DNA from: Solirubrobacteraceae bacterium
Lineage (GTDB): Bacteria > Actinomycetota > Thermoleophilia > Solirubrobacterales > Solirubrobacteraceae
DNA: 14,590 nucleotides
Reading direction: 5' to 3'
Assembly: GCA_025935735.1 (NCBI GenBank)
Contig: JAICUS010000086.1
Location: 1 to 14,590 of the forward strand
In this document: piece by piece, positions 7,154 through 13,166 of the stretch
Layout: each line of letters begins with the position of its first letter
How positions within the stretch are numbered: position 1 is the stretch's first letter
Notes under the pieces: model-generated
What the model was told of the DNA's origin: nothing
The model's input: only the letters and a program-made list of their open reading frames with translations
Databases searched by the model: none
Program-made: the position numbers and the translations under genes

Positions 7154-7672
7154 ATGAACACGCTCGTCGTCTGGCGCTTCGAGGGCCCGGACGGGGCGGG
7201 CGCCGCGCTCCCCCGCCTCGGGCGGCTGGTCGCGGCCGGCGAGGCGACCGTCGACGACGCGGCGCTGATCACCTGGCCCCCGGGCCACCGCAAGCCGTCC
7301 ACCGCGACGCTCGGCAGCCTGAGCGGCCCCGGCCGGCTGTGGGGCGGCTCGTGGGGCGTCCTGCTGGCGCTGATCTTCCTGGCGCCGATCGCCGGCCCGA
7401 CGCTCGGCGCGGCGGCCGGCGCCGTCGCGGGGAGCCTCTCCGACTTCGGCATCGCCGACGACTTCGTCCAGCGCGTGCGCGAGGACGTCGGCCCCGGCAC
7501 CTCGGCGCTGTTCGTCGTCGCGTCCCAGGCCTCCGCCGCGCGGCTCGGAGGCGCGCTGACGGAGGTCGCCACCATGACGGCCCGCTCGGCGCTCTCGGCC
7601 GCCGAGGAGCAGCACCTGCGCGACGCCCTCGGCGAGGAGCCCGTCCAGCCGCCCCGGGGAGCCGAAGGATGA
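7154..7672 (+). CDS. DUF1269-like glycine-rich membrane protein (copy 1)
   Basis: This 172-residue protein resembles DUF1269 proteins. A ferredoxin-like N-terminal strand (MNTLVVWRF) and a helix are followed by a Gly-rich hydrophobic hairpin at about 62-95 (RLWGGSWGVLLALIFLAPIA, then GPTLGAAAGAVAG). A second strand/helix unit follows (DFVQRVREDVGPGTSALFVV), and the C-terminal helix ends in LRDALGEE. It is a diverged paralogue of the protein at 10851-11348. The two share the LWGG...LIFLAP...G hairpin, the GPGTSAL/PPGGAAL turn and the ALGEE end. The N-terminal domain differs: copy 1 lacks the acidic helix of copy 2. The ATG follows the LuxR-regulator stop by 1 nt, so it is probably co-translated with it. 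The stop at 7670-7672 overlaps a possible early ATG of the response regulator. Members are stress-associated but functionally unassigned. Confidence 0.8.
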   Translation: MNTLVVWRFEGPDGAGAALPRLGRLVAAGEATVDDAALITWPPGHRKPSTATLGSLSGPGRLWGGSWGVLLALIFLAPIAGPTLGAAAGAVAGSLSDFGIADDFVQRVREDVGPGTSALFVVASQASAARLGGALTEVATMTARSALSAAEEQHLRDALGEEPVQPPRGAEG

Positions 7673-7692
7673 CGTCGGCCGCGCCAGGCGAC

Positions 7693-7721
7693 TGGACGGC
7701 TCGGCCCGCCGCCTGTACGGT
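7693..7721 (+). promoter_or_regulatory. Leaderless-type promoter of the NarL-family response regulator
   Basis: TGGACG (7693-7698) and TACGGT (7716-7721) are separated by 17 nt. The -10 box starts 13 nt before the ATG at 7729, the spacing expected when transcription starts on the A of the start codon. TACGGT fits the actinobacterial TANNNT -10 pattern. No Shine-Dalgarno lies before this ATG, which agrees with a leaderless message. Confidence 0.5.
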
Positions 7722-7728
7722 CACGCCG

Positions 7729-8400
7729 ATGTCCATCCGAGTCGTGCTCGGTGAGGACAGCCTCATCGTCCGGGAAGGGGTGCGGCAACTGCTCGACGCC
7801 GACCCGGAGATGGAGGTGGTCGCCGTGGCGGGTGACATGGACTCGCTGCGCGACGCCTGCGCCCGCGAGGACCCGGACGTGCTGATCACCGACATCCGGA
7901 TGCCGCCGACCAACACCGACGAGGGCATCCGGCTGGCCTCCGAGACGCGCGAGTCGCACCCGCGGCTCGGCGTCGTCGTGCTCAGCCAGTACGACGACCC
8001 GGGCTACGCGCTCGCCCTGCTCGACCGCGGGTCCGACCGCCGGGCCTACCTGCTCAAGCAGCGCGTGCACAACCGGGCCGAGCTCACTGCGGCGATCCGC
8101 GCCGTGGCGTCCGGTGGCTCGATGATCGACCCCAAGATCGTCGAGGCGCTCGTCCGGGCGCGCAGCGAGGCGGCGCGCTCGCCGCTGAACGAGCTGACCG
8201 CGCGCGAGCGCGAGGTGCTGTCGGAGATCGCCCAGGGCAAGAGCAACACGGCGATCGCCGAGACGCTGTTCTTGACCAAGCGCGCCGTGGAGAAGCACAT
8301 CAACGCGATCTTCCTGAAGCTCGGCCTGGCCGACGCCGAGGACGTGAGCAAGCGCGTCAAGGCCGCGCTGATGCTGCTGGCGGAGAACAGCGTCGCATGA
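7729..8400 (+). CDS. NarL/LuxR-family response regulator
   Basis: This 223-residue two-component response regulator is complete. The receiver domain (about 3-125) has the acidic pair E9/D10, phospho-acceptor D55 in VLITDIRMPP, S86 in the Thr/Ser switch position and K110 in YLLKQR. The MPPTNTDEG loop after the Asp marks a common actinobacterial subfamily. The LuxR helix-turn-helix occupies about 155-215 (LTAREREVLSEIAQGKSN, then TKRAVEKHINAIFLKL). It should bind DNA as a dimer when phosphorylated. No histidine kinase is in the window, so its partner is elsewhere or it works with small phosphodonors. The chosen start gives the usual short lead into the first strand and fits a leaderless promoter. 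An in-frame ATG at 7669 would add 20 residues (MTSAAPGDWTARPAACTVTP) and overlap the previous stop by 4 nt; both are possible. Confidence 0.92.
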   Translation: MSIRVVLGEDSLIVREGVRQLLDADPEMEVVAVAGDMDSLRDACAREDPDVLITDIRMPPTNTDEGIRLASETRESHPRLGVVVLSQYDDPGYALALLDRGSDRRAYLLKQRVHNRAELTAAIRAVASGGSMIDPKIVEALVRARSEAARSPLNELTAREREVLSEIAQGKSNTAIAETLFLTKRAVEKHINAIFLKLGLADAEDVSKRVKAALMLLAENSVA

Positions 8401-8420
8401 CGCCGCCCGCCTGAGCCGCC

Positions 8421-8437
8421 CCGATCACCCGGATCGG
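8421..8437. terminator. Short hairpin after the response regulator
   Basis: CCGATC (8421-8426) and GATCGG (8432-8437) form a 6-bp stem with a 5-nt loop, 21 nt after the response-regulator stop. No T-tract follows. It could be a weak terminator or an operator ahead of the CYTH gene. Confidence 0.35.
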
Positions 8438-8467
8438 ATGACGACGGCCCGCCGGCGGTGAGCCAGA

Positions 8468-9256
8468 TTGCGGCGCGTGACCACCGCCGCCGCGCCCGGC
8501 TTCACCGGCGAGCAGCTCGCCGAGCTGCTGGGACTGCTCGCGGGCTCGGACAGCGTCGAGCTCAAGCTCACCGTCCCCGAGTCCCACCAGCGCTCCACCG
8601 TGACCGCCCTCGGGGTCGACGCACTCGAGGCGCAGATCCGCCAGGTCGTGTTCTTCGACACGCCCGACCTGACCCTCTTCCAGCACGGCGTCGTCGTGCG
8701 CGGGCGACGCGTCCAGGGCAAGGGCGACGACTCCGCGGTCAAGCTGCGGCCGGTCGTCCCCGACACGCTGCCCGGCCGCCTGCGCCGCTCGCCGGGCTTC
8801 CGCGTCGAGGTCGACGCGCTGCCCGGCGGCTTCGTCTGCTCCGGCGCGCTCAAGGGCGCGTTGCGACCGACCGACGTCCGCGCCGTGCTGGCCGGCGAGC
8901 GGTCGGTGCGCAAGCTGTTCTCCAAGCAGCAGCGGGCGTTCTACGCCGAGCACGCCCCGGCCGGGATCGGCCTGGACGATCTGTCCGCGCTCGGACCGAT
9001 CTTCGTGCTCAAGGTGCGGCTGACGCCGCCGGACCTCGGACGGCGGCTGGTGGGCGAGATGTGGCTCTATCCGGACGGCTCGCGCGTCCTGGAGCTCTCG
9101 ACGCGCTGCGCCATCGACGACGCGTTCCAAGCCGCGGCGGAGCTGCGGGCCTTCCTGGCCGGCCACGGCGTCGACGTGACCGGCGAGCAGGAGACCAAGA
9201 CGCGCAAGGCGCTCGAGTACTTCGCGGCCGGCCTGCGGGCGAACGGCGGGCGATGA
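8468..9256 (+). CDS. CYTH-domain protein (class IV adenylate cyclase/triphosphatase-like)
   Basis: This 262-residue protein belongs to an actinobacterial CYTH family often labelled adenylate cyclase. CYTH domains form an eight-stranded tunnel that handles triphosphates or polyphosphate with divalent metal. Visible signatures are the SVELKL strand (29-34), QVVFFDTPDLTLFQHGVVVR with RGRR after it (about 58-80), AVKLRPVVP (about 89-97), RVEVDALPGGFVCSG, LFSKQQRAFY, VLKVRL and GEMWLYPDGSRVLELS. In the ExExK motif the first Glu is Ser29; Glu31 and Lys33 remain, so metal binding may be altered. The start shown is a TTG preceded by GGTGAG at 5 nt. A GTG at 8477 is an equally serious alternative and does not touch the domain. 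The stop overlaps the next ATG by 4 nt, coupling it to the exopolyphosphatase fusion. That suggests a substrate among polyphosphate or tripolyphosphate rather than cAMP synthesis; this is inference. Confidence 0.85.
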   Translation: MRRVTTAAAPGFTGEQLAELLGLLAGSDSVELKLTVPESHQRSTVTALGVDALEAQIRQVVFFDTPDLTLFQHGVVVRGRRVQGKGDDSAVKLRPVVPDTLPGRLRRSPGFRVEVDALPGGFVCSGALKGALRPTDVRAVLAGERSVRKLFSKQQRAFYAEHAPAGIGLDDLSALGPIFVLKVRLTPPDLGRRLVGEMWLYPDGSRVLELSTRCAIDDAFQAAAELRAFLAGHGVDVTGEQETKTRKALEYFAAGLRANGGR

Positions 9257-10854
9257 GCGCCCGCTGGGAGTGGCGTGCGTTCGGCGCGCGCCTCGCCCCC
9301 GCCGAGCGGCGACTCGCCGCCCGCGCGCCCGAGCGCGAGCACGCCGGCGACGAGGTCTATCTGGTCAGCCGCGCCGGCGACGCGTCCGTCAAGCTGCGCG
9401 ACGGCCTGGTGGACGTCAAGGCGCTGCTGCACGTGGCCGAGGACGGCCTGGAGCAGTGGCGGCCGGTGCTGAAGGCCGGCCTGCCCCTCGACGCGGCCGA
9501 CGTGCGATTCGTGCTGGCGGCGCTCGGCACCTCGGCGCCGCTCGCGCGCGACGCGTACACGCTGGAGGAGCTGGCCCGCGAGGTGATCGAGCCGCACCCC
9601 GGGCTGCTCGCCCTGCACGTGCACAAGCGGCGCACGCGCTACACGCTCGCCGGCTGCCTCGCCGAGGCCACCGAGCTCGCCACCCCCGCCGGCACCGCGC
9701 GCACCGTCGCGGTCGAGGCCGAGGATCCCGAGCGCGTGCGCGCGGCCGTCCGCGAGCTCGGCGTCGCCGGGCTGCCCGTCGTCTGCATGGCGCGCGGCCT
9801 CAAGGCGCTCGCCGGCTTCGGCGGGCACCGCTACGCCGCCCTGGACGTCGGCACCAACTCGGTCAAGCTGCACGTGGGCGAGCGGGCGGCCGACGGCTCG
9901 TGGAGCGACGTCCTCGAGCGAGCGGAGATCACCCGCCTGGGCGACGGCCTCGAGCGAACCGGGCGGCTCGCCGCCCCTGCCGCCGAGCGGACCGTCACGG
10001 CGATCGCCGGGCTGACCGCCGAGGCGAGGCGCAGCGGCGCCGAGGCGATCGTCGCGGTGGGCACCGCGGGCCTGCGCCGCGCGGCGAACGCGGACACGCT
10101 CCTGGAGCTCGCTCAGGGGTCGTGCGGCGTCGAGGTCGAGATCCTGTCCGGCGAGGAGGAGGCGCGACTCGCCTATCGAGCCGCGGCCGGCACGCGCCGG
10201 CCGGCGCAGGGGTCGCTGGTCGTGTTCGACACCGGCGGCGGCAGCTCGCAGTTCACCTTCGGCCGCGACGACCGGGTCTCGGAGCGCTTCAGCGTCGACG
10301 TCGGCAGCGTCGGCCTGACCGGCCGGTTCGGGCTCGACGGCGTGACGTCCACCGAGACGCTGGCCCAGGTGCGCGCCGTCGTGGCCGGCGCGCTCGGGCG
10401 GCTGCGCGGCCGGCCGCCCCCGGACGCGCTCGTCGGACTCGGCGGCGCGGTGACCAACCTCGTCGCGGTGCAGCACGCGCTCGTCCCGTACGACCCGGAG
10501 GTCGTGCGCGGCGCGACGCTTGCGCGCGGAGAGGTGGAGCGCCAGATCGAGCTCTACCGGTCCATTGACGCGGGCGGGCGCCGGCGGGTTCCCGGGCTGC
10601 AGCCGCAGCGCGCGGAGACGATCCTGGCCGGCGCGTGCATCGTGCACGCGGTGCTCGGGCTGTTGGCCCGCGACGCCTTGGAGGCGAGCGACCGGGGACT
10701 GCGCCATGGCCTGCTGGCCGCGCGCTTCCCCGTGCCGCCGCCGTCGCCCACAGGGAGGACGGCCTCCCTGCCGACACACCCGCGGGCTCCCTTGCCGTCC
10801 GAACGGGCGGCTCGCAGACTCGTGGGGCCGAACCCCAAAGGAGGAGCATCATGA
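9253..10854 (+). CDS. Ppx/GppA exopolyphosphatase with N-terminal diverged CYTH-like domain
   Basis: This is a 533-residue two-part protein. Residues about 195-491 form a full Ppx/GppA phosphatase domain (ASKHA fold): phosphate-1 motif ALDVGTNSVKL (196-206), AVGTAGLRRAANA (268-280), EILSGEEEARLAYRA (296-310), phosphate-2 motif FDTGGGSSQ (325-333), VDVGSVGLTGRF (348-359), LVGLGGAVTNL (393-403) and RAETILAGACIVHAVL (453-468). These enzymes release phosphate from polyphosphate ends or from pppGpp. In the phosphate-2 motif Gln333 stands where Glu is usual. No C-terminal HD domain follows. Residues 1-190 look like a diverged CYTH domain: WEWRAF, ASVKLRDGLVDVKAL (44-58), VHKRRTRYTLAGC (123-135) and RTVAVEAEDPERV. 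The frame is open upstream of 9253, but the ATG overlaps the CYTH stop (ATGA). The last 42 residues are Pro/Arg-rich, have atypical codons and contain a hairpin, so they may be acquired non-coding sequence. Confidence 0.87.
   Translation: MSARWEWRAFGARLAPAERRLAARAPEREHAGDEVYLVSRAGDASVKLRDGLVDVKALLHVAEDGLEQWRPVLKAGLPLDAADVRFVLAALGTSAPLARDAYTLEELAREVIEPHPGLLALHVHKRRTRYTLAGCLAEATELATPAGTARTVAVEAEDPERVRAAVRELGVAGLPVVCMARGLKALAGFGGHRYAALDVGTNSVKLHVGERAADGSWSDVLERAEITRLGDGLERTGRLAAPAAERTVTAIAGLTAEARRSGAEAIVAVGTAGLRRAANADTLLELAQGSCGVEVEILSGEEEARLAYRAAAGTRRPAQGSLVVFDTGGGSSQFTFGRDDRVSERFSVDVGSVGLTGRFGLDGVTSTETLAQVRAVVAGALGRLRGRPPPDALVGLGGAVTNLVAVQHALVPYDPEVVRGATLARGEVERQIELYRSIDAGGRRRVPGLQPQRAETILAGACIVHAVLGLLARDALEASDRGLRHGLLAARFPVPPPSPTGRTASLPTHPRAPLPSERAARRLVGPNPKGGAS
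10751..10770. repeat. Perfect 8-bp hairpin in the tail of the exopolyphosphatase gene
   Basis: CAGGGAGG (10751-10758) and CCTCCCTG (10763-10770) form a perfect 8-bp stem with a 4-nt loop. It sits just after the conserved end of the Ppx/GppA domain, 80 nt before the next start codon. It looks like an attenuator, an RNA-processing site or a relic of an old terminator. No T-run follows. Confidence 0.6.
10838..10844 (+). promoter_or_regulatory. Ribosome binding site of the second DUF1269 gene
   Basis: AAGGAGG lies 6 nt before the ATG at 10851, within a longer purine run. It is among the strongest ribosome sites in the window and lies within the last codons of the upstream frame. Confidence 0.85.
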
Positions 10855-11348
10855 GCACACTCGTGGCCATCGCGTATCCCGACGCGGCCACCGCCGAACG
10901 CGTCCGCGCCGAGCTGATCCAGACGACCAAGGAGCACCTGCTGGACCTGGAGGACGCGGTCGTGGTCGAGCACGGCACCGACGGCAAGATCAAGCTCCAC
11001 CAGGCGATGAGCACCTCGGGCCGGGGCGCGGCCGGAGGCGCCCTGTGGGGCGGCCTGATCGGCCTGATCTTCCTCGCCCCCCTGTTCGGCATGGCGATCG
11101 GCGCCGCGTCCGGCGCGCTCGCCGGCAAGGCGACCGACGTGGGCGTCAACGACAAGTTCATGAAGCAGCTCGGGGCCGAGATGCCGCCCGGCGGCGCGGC
11201 GCTGATCGCGCTCGGGCGCAGCGACGCCCCGAACCGCGTGATCGACCGGGTCAAGTCGTACGGCGGCCACGTGATCCAGACCTCGCTCGACGAGGAGGCC
11301 GAGGCGCGCCTGCGCGCCGCCCTCGGCGAAGAGGCGGCCGTGGTCTGA
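10851..11348 (+). CDS. DUF1269-family membrane protein (copy 2)
   Basis: This 165-residue protein is a canonical DUF1269 member. The N-terminal strand MSTLVAIAYPD is followed by a helix (AATAERVRAELIQTTKEHLL) and an acidic turn leading to AVVVEHGTDGKIKLHQ. The Gly-rich hydrophobic hairpin at about 62-94 has LWGGLIGLIFLAPLFGMAIG, then AASGALAGK. The second unit follows (DKFMKQLGAEMPPGGAALIAL), and the C-terminal helix ends in RLRAALGEE. The family is predicted to be membrane-associated and stress-linked, with no known activity. It overlaps the exopolyphosphatase frame by 4 nt but has its own very strong ribosome site, so it may be made in larger amounts. It is a paralogue of the 7154-7672 product and better conserved at the N-terminus. 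A strong hairpin follows at 11368-11399. Confidence 0.88.
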   Translation: MSTLVAIAYPDAATAERVRAELIQTTKEHLLDLEDAVVVEHGTDGKIKLHQAMSTSGRGAAGGALWGGLIGLIFLAPLFGMAIGAASGALAGKATDVGVNDKFMKQLGAEMPPGGAALIALGRSDAPNRVIDRVKSYGGHVIQTSLDEEAEARLRAALGEEAAVV

Positions 11349-11367
11349 CCACCCGCGGCCCGTCGCG

Positions 11368-11399
11368 CCGCCGGCCGGTCGCTCGCGGGCGGCCGGCGG
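11368..11399. terminator. Bidirectional terminator-like hairpin between convergent genes
   Basis: CCGCCGGCC (11368-11376) and GGCCGGCGG (11391-11399) form a perfect 9-bp stem with a 14-nt loop. A G-T wobble and three more pairs (11364-11366 with 11401-11403) can extend it. It fills most of the 57-nt gap between the DUF1269 and receiver genes, which end facing each other. There is no T-tract, as is common in high-GC actinobacteria. Confidence 0.65.
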
Positions 11400-11405
11400 T
11401 GCGGC

Positions 11406-11774
11406 TCAGCGCCGCCGGTGGGCGATCCACAGGCCGCGCAGCAGTCGCGGCGTCAGCCAGTGCTTGCGCAGGACGGCGGCGACGCCCGACGCCCCGGCCT
11501 CGCCGGCCAGCGGGCGCAGGTCGGCGCTCGAGACGAGCACGATCACGCGTGTGGGGTCTTCGGCGTGAAGTCGCCGCGCGGTCTCGAGGCCGTCCATCCC
11601 GGGCATCCGCGCGTCGATCAGGACGACGTCGGGGTGGACCGCCTGTGCGAGCGGCAGTGCGCTCTCACCGCTGGCCGACTCGGCGACCACCTCGAAGCCC
11701 GGGGTGACGCCGACCAGCGCGCGGGCCGCCGCGCGGAAGTGCGGCTGGTCGTCGACGGTGAGGACGCGAACCAT
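11406..11774 (-). CDS. Receiver-only response regulator
   Basis: This 122-residue stand-alone CheY-like receiver domain has every catalytic residue: D8/D9 acidic pair (VLTVDDQ), phospho-acceptor D54 in VVLIDARMPGMDG, S82 at the switch position (IVLVSS) and K104 (VLRKHW). The domain ends with RLLRGLWIAHRRR and has no DNA-binding or enzymatic output. It should therefore act by protein contact, as a phosphate sink, or in a phosphorelay. The open frame continues far upstream, but the ATG at 11774 sits right before the first strand, so the extension is antisense shadow of the exporter gene. No good ribosome site precedes this ATG, which would fit a leaderless or very short-leader message. It is divergent from the ThrE-type exporter with 39 nt between starts. 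It may therefore share control with it; this is inference. Confidence 0.88.
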   Translation of the reverse strand: MVRVLTVDDQPHFRAAARALVGVTPGFEVVAESASGESALPLAQAVHPDVVLIDARMPGMDGLETARRLHAEDPTRVIVLVSSADLRPLAGEAGASGVAAVLRKHWLTPRLLRGLWIAHRRR

Positions 11775-11813
11775 GTCGTCAATGAACGGTGACGCCGAAC
11801 CGGCGGCCCGGCA

Positions 11814-13112
11814 ATGAGGCCCGCCACCGCACCGGACGGGGTGTGTGCCGCACGCCCTCCGGCGTGCGCGCACGCCTCCCGCGTGCGCGCGCTGCTGCTC
11901 GAGCTCGGCGTGGCGCTGACGATGACCGGCGACGCGGTGAGCGAGATCGAGGGCGCGCTGCGGTCGGTCGCCGCCGGGTACGGGTTCCCGCACGCCCGCG
12001 TGAGCGTCCTGCCGACCCTGCTGATCGTCGCGCTGCACCCCCGGGAGAGCGCGGCGATGGCGACGATCGACAGCTCGCGGGCGCTGCGGCTCGACCAGGC
12101 GTCCGGCGTCATCCGGCTGGCGCGCGAGGCCGCGGACGACGGGGTCGCGCCGGGTCCGGCGCGCGACCGGCTGCGCGAGATCCTCGCCACGCCGCCGCGC
12201 TTCGGCGTCGCCGCCCGCGTGGCCGCGCACGCCGCGCTGACCGTCGGGCTCGCGCTGCTGATCCGTCCCACCGCCGTCGACCTGTGGGCGTACCTCGGGC
12301 TGGGAACGCTCGTCGGCGCGATGAAGGCGGCGGCGGCGCGCCTGGGTCACGGCGGCTACCTGCTGCCGGTCGTCGCCGCCACGACCGTGGGCGCGATCGC
12401 GTTCCTGGCGCACGGCGGCGACGAGGCCGCGTCGCTGCGGTTGACCATCCCGCCGCTGGTCACGTTCCTCCCCGGTGCGCTGCTGGCGATGGGCACCGTG
12501 GACCTCGCGATGGGCGAGACGGTGACCGGCGCCAGCCGCTTCATGGCCGGCCTGCTGCAGCTGGCGCTGCTGGGGATCGGCATCGTGATCGGGGGCGAGC
12601 TGGCCGGCGATCCGCACAGCGGGCCGGTGGCCGGTCCCGCGCAGCCGCTCGGGGCGTGGGCGGCATGGGCGGGAGTGCTCATCTACGGGTGCGCCGTCTT
12701 CGTCCACGACGTCGCGCCGCGCCGTGCGCTGCCGTGGCTGCTGCTCGTGCTGCTCGCCGCCCGCTGCGGCCAGCTCGCCGGCGAGGAGATCGTCGGCTCG
12801 ACCCTGAGCGGCTTCGTCGGGGCGGCGGCGATGGTCCCGGTGGCGCACCTCGTGGGGCGCGCGCGCTCGGCGCCGCCCGCCCACGTCATGTTCCTGCCCG
12901 CGTTCTGGCTGCTCGTCCCGGGCACGATCGGCCTGATCGGCGTCGCCGAGCTCGTGGGCGACACGACCGGCGCGGGCACCGAGAACTTCCTCAGCGCGCT
13001 GGTGACCACCGCCTCGGTCGCGCTGGGCATCCTCGCCGGCACGCTGGTCGTGCGCGCCGGGCGGATCGCTTGGCGCACGGCCGGTGAGGCCCGGTTCATC
13101 CGTTCGGGATGA
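11814..13112 (+). CDS. ThrE-family threonine/serine exporter
   Basis: This 432-residue protein joins the two halves of the ThrE family. The N-terminal cytosolic part (about 22-130) has LLLELGVALTMTGDAVSEIE and RVSVLPTLLIVAL, typical of the DUF1212-type domain. About ten hydrophobic helices follow from about 133 to 417. The family-specific motif appears around 212-246: IPPLVTFLPGALLAMGTVDL, then an ETVTGASRFMAG end. The second half repeats a weaker version with FLPAFWLLVPGTIGLIG (about 360-376). The founding member exports L-threonine and L-serine in Corynebacterium using the proton motive force, so export of small amino acids is likely. The substrate is not proven. The ATG at 11814 has no clear ribosome site. 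A GTG at 11841 is a possible later start, since conserved sequence begins only near residue 22. It precedes an amino-acid permease by 54 nt on the same strand, possibly in one transcript. Confidence 0.88.
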   Translation: MRPATAPDGVCAARPPACAHASRVRALLLELGVALTMTGDAVSEIEGALRSVAAGYGFPHARVSVLPTLLIVALHPRESAAMATIDSSRALRLDQASGVIRLAREAADDGVAPGPARDRLREILATPPRFGVAARVAAHAALTVGLALLIRPTAVDLWAYLGLGTLVGAMKAAAARLGHGGYLLPVVAATTVGAIAFLAHGGDEAASLRLTIPPLVTFLPGALLAMGTVDLAMGETVTGASRFMAGLLQLALLGIGIVIGGELAGDPHSGPVAGPAQPLGAWAAWAGVLIYGCAVFVHDVAPRRALPWLLLVLLAARCGQLAGEEIVGSTLSGFVGAAAMVPVAHLVGRARSAPPAHVMFLPAFWLLVPGTIGLIGVAELVGDTTGAGTENFLSALVTTASVALGILAGTLVVRAGRIAWRTAGEARFIRSG

Positions 13113-13156
13113 TGCCCCTGCACGCCCCGGCTGCGACGTTGCCGCCAGTCCCAGAC

Positions 13157-13162
13157 GGAGGT
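13157..13162 (+). promoter_or_regulatory. Ribosome binding site of the APC permease
   Basis: GGAGGT ends 4 nt before the ATG at 13167 and supports that start over the ATG three codons later. Confidence 0.75.
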
Positions 13163-13166
13163 GCGC

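Noticed and set aside
8458..9252. An in-frame extension of the exopolyphosphatase upstream through the CYTH gene
   Set aside because: It is Arg-rich and out of frame with the well-conserved CYTH protein. The ATG at 9253 overlaps the CYTH stop in the usual coupled manner.
11789..13087. A 432-codon open frame in another plus-strand frame over the ThrE-type gene
   Set aside because: The translation is Arg/Gly-rich without membrane helices. The frame at 11814 has the helices and the LPG motifs.
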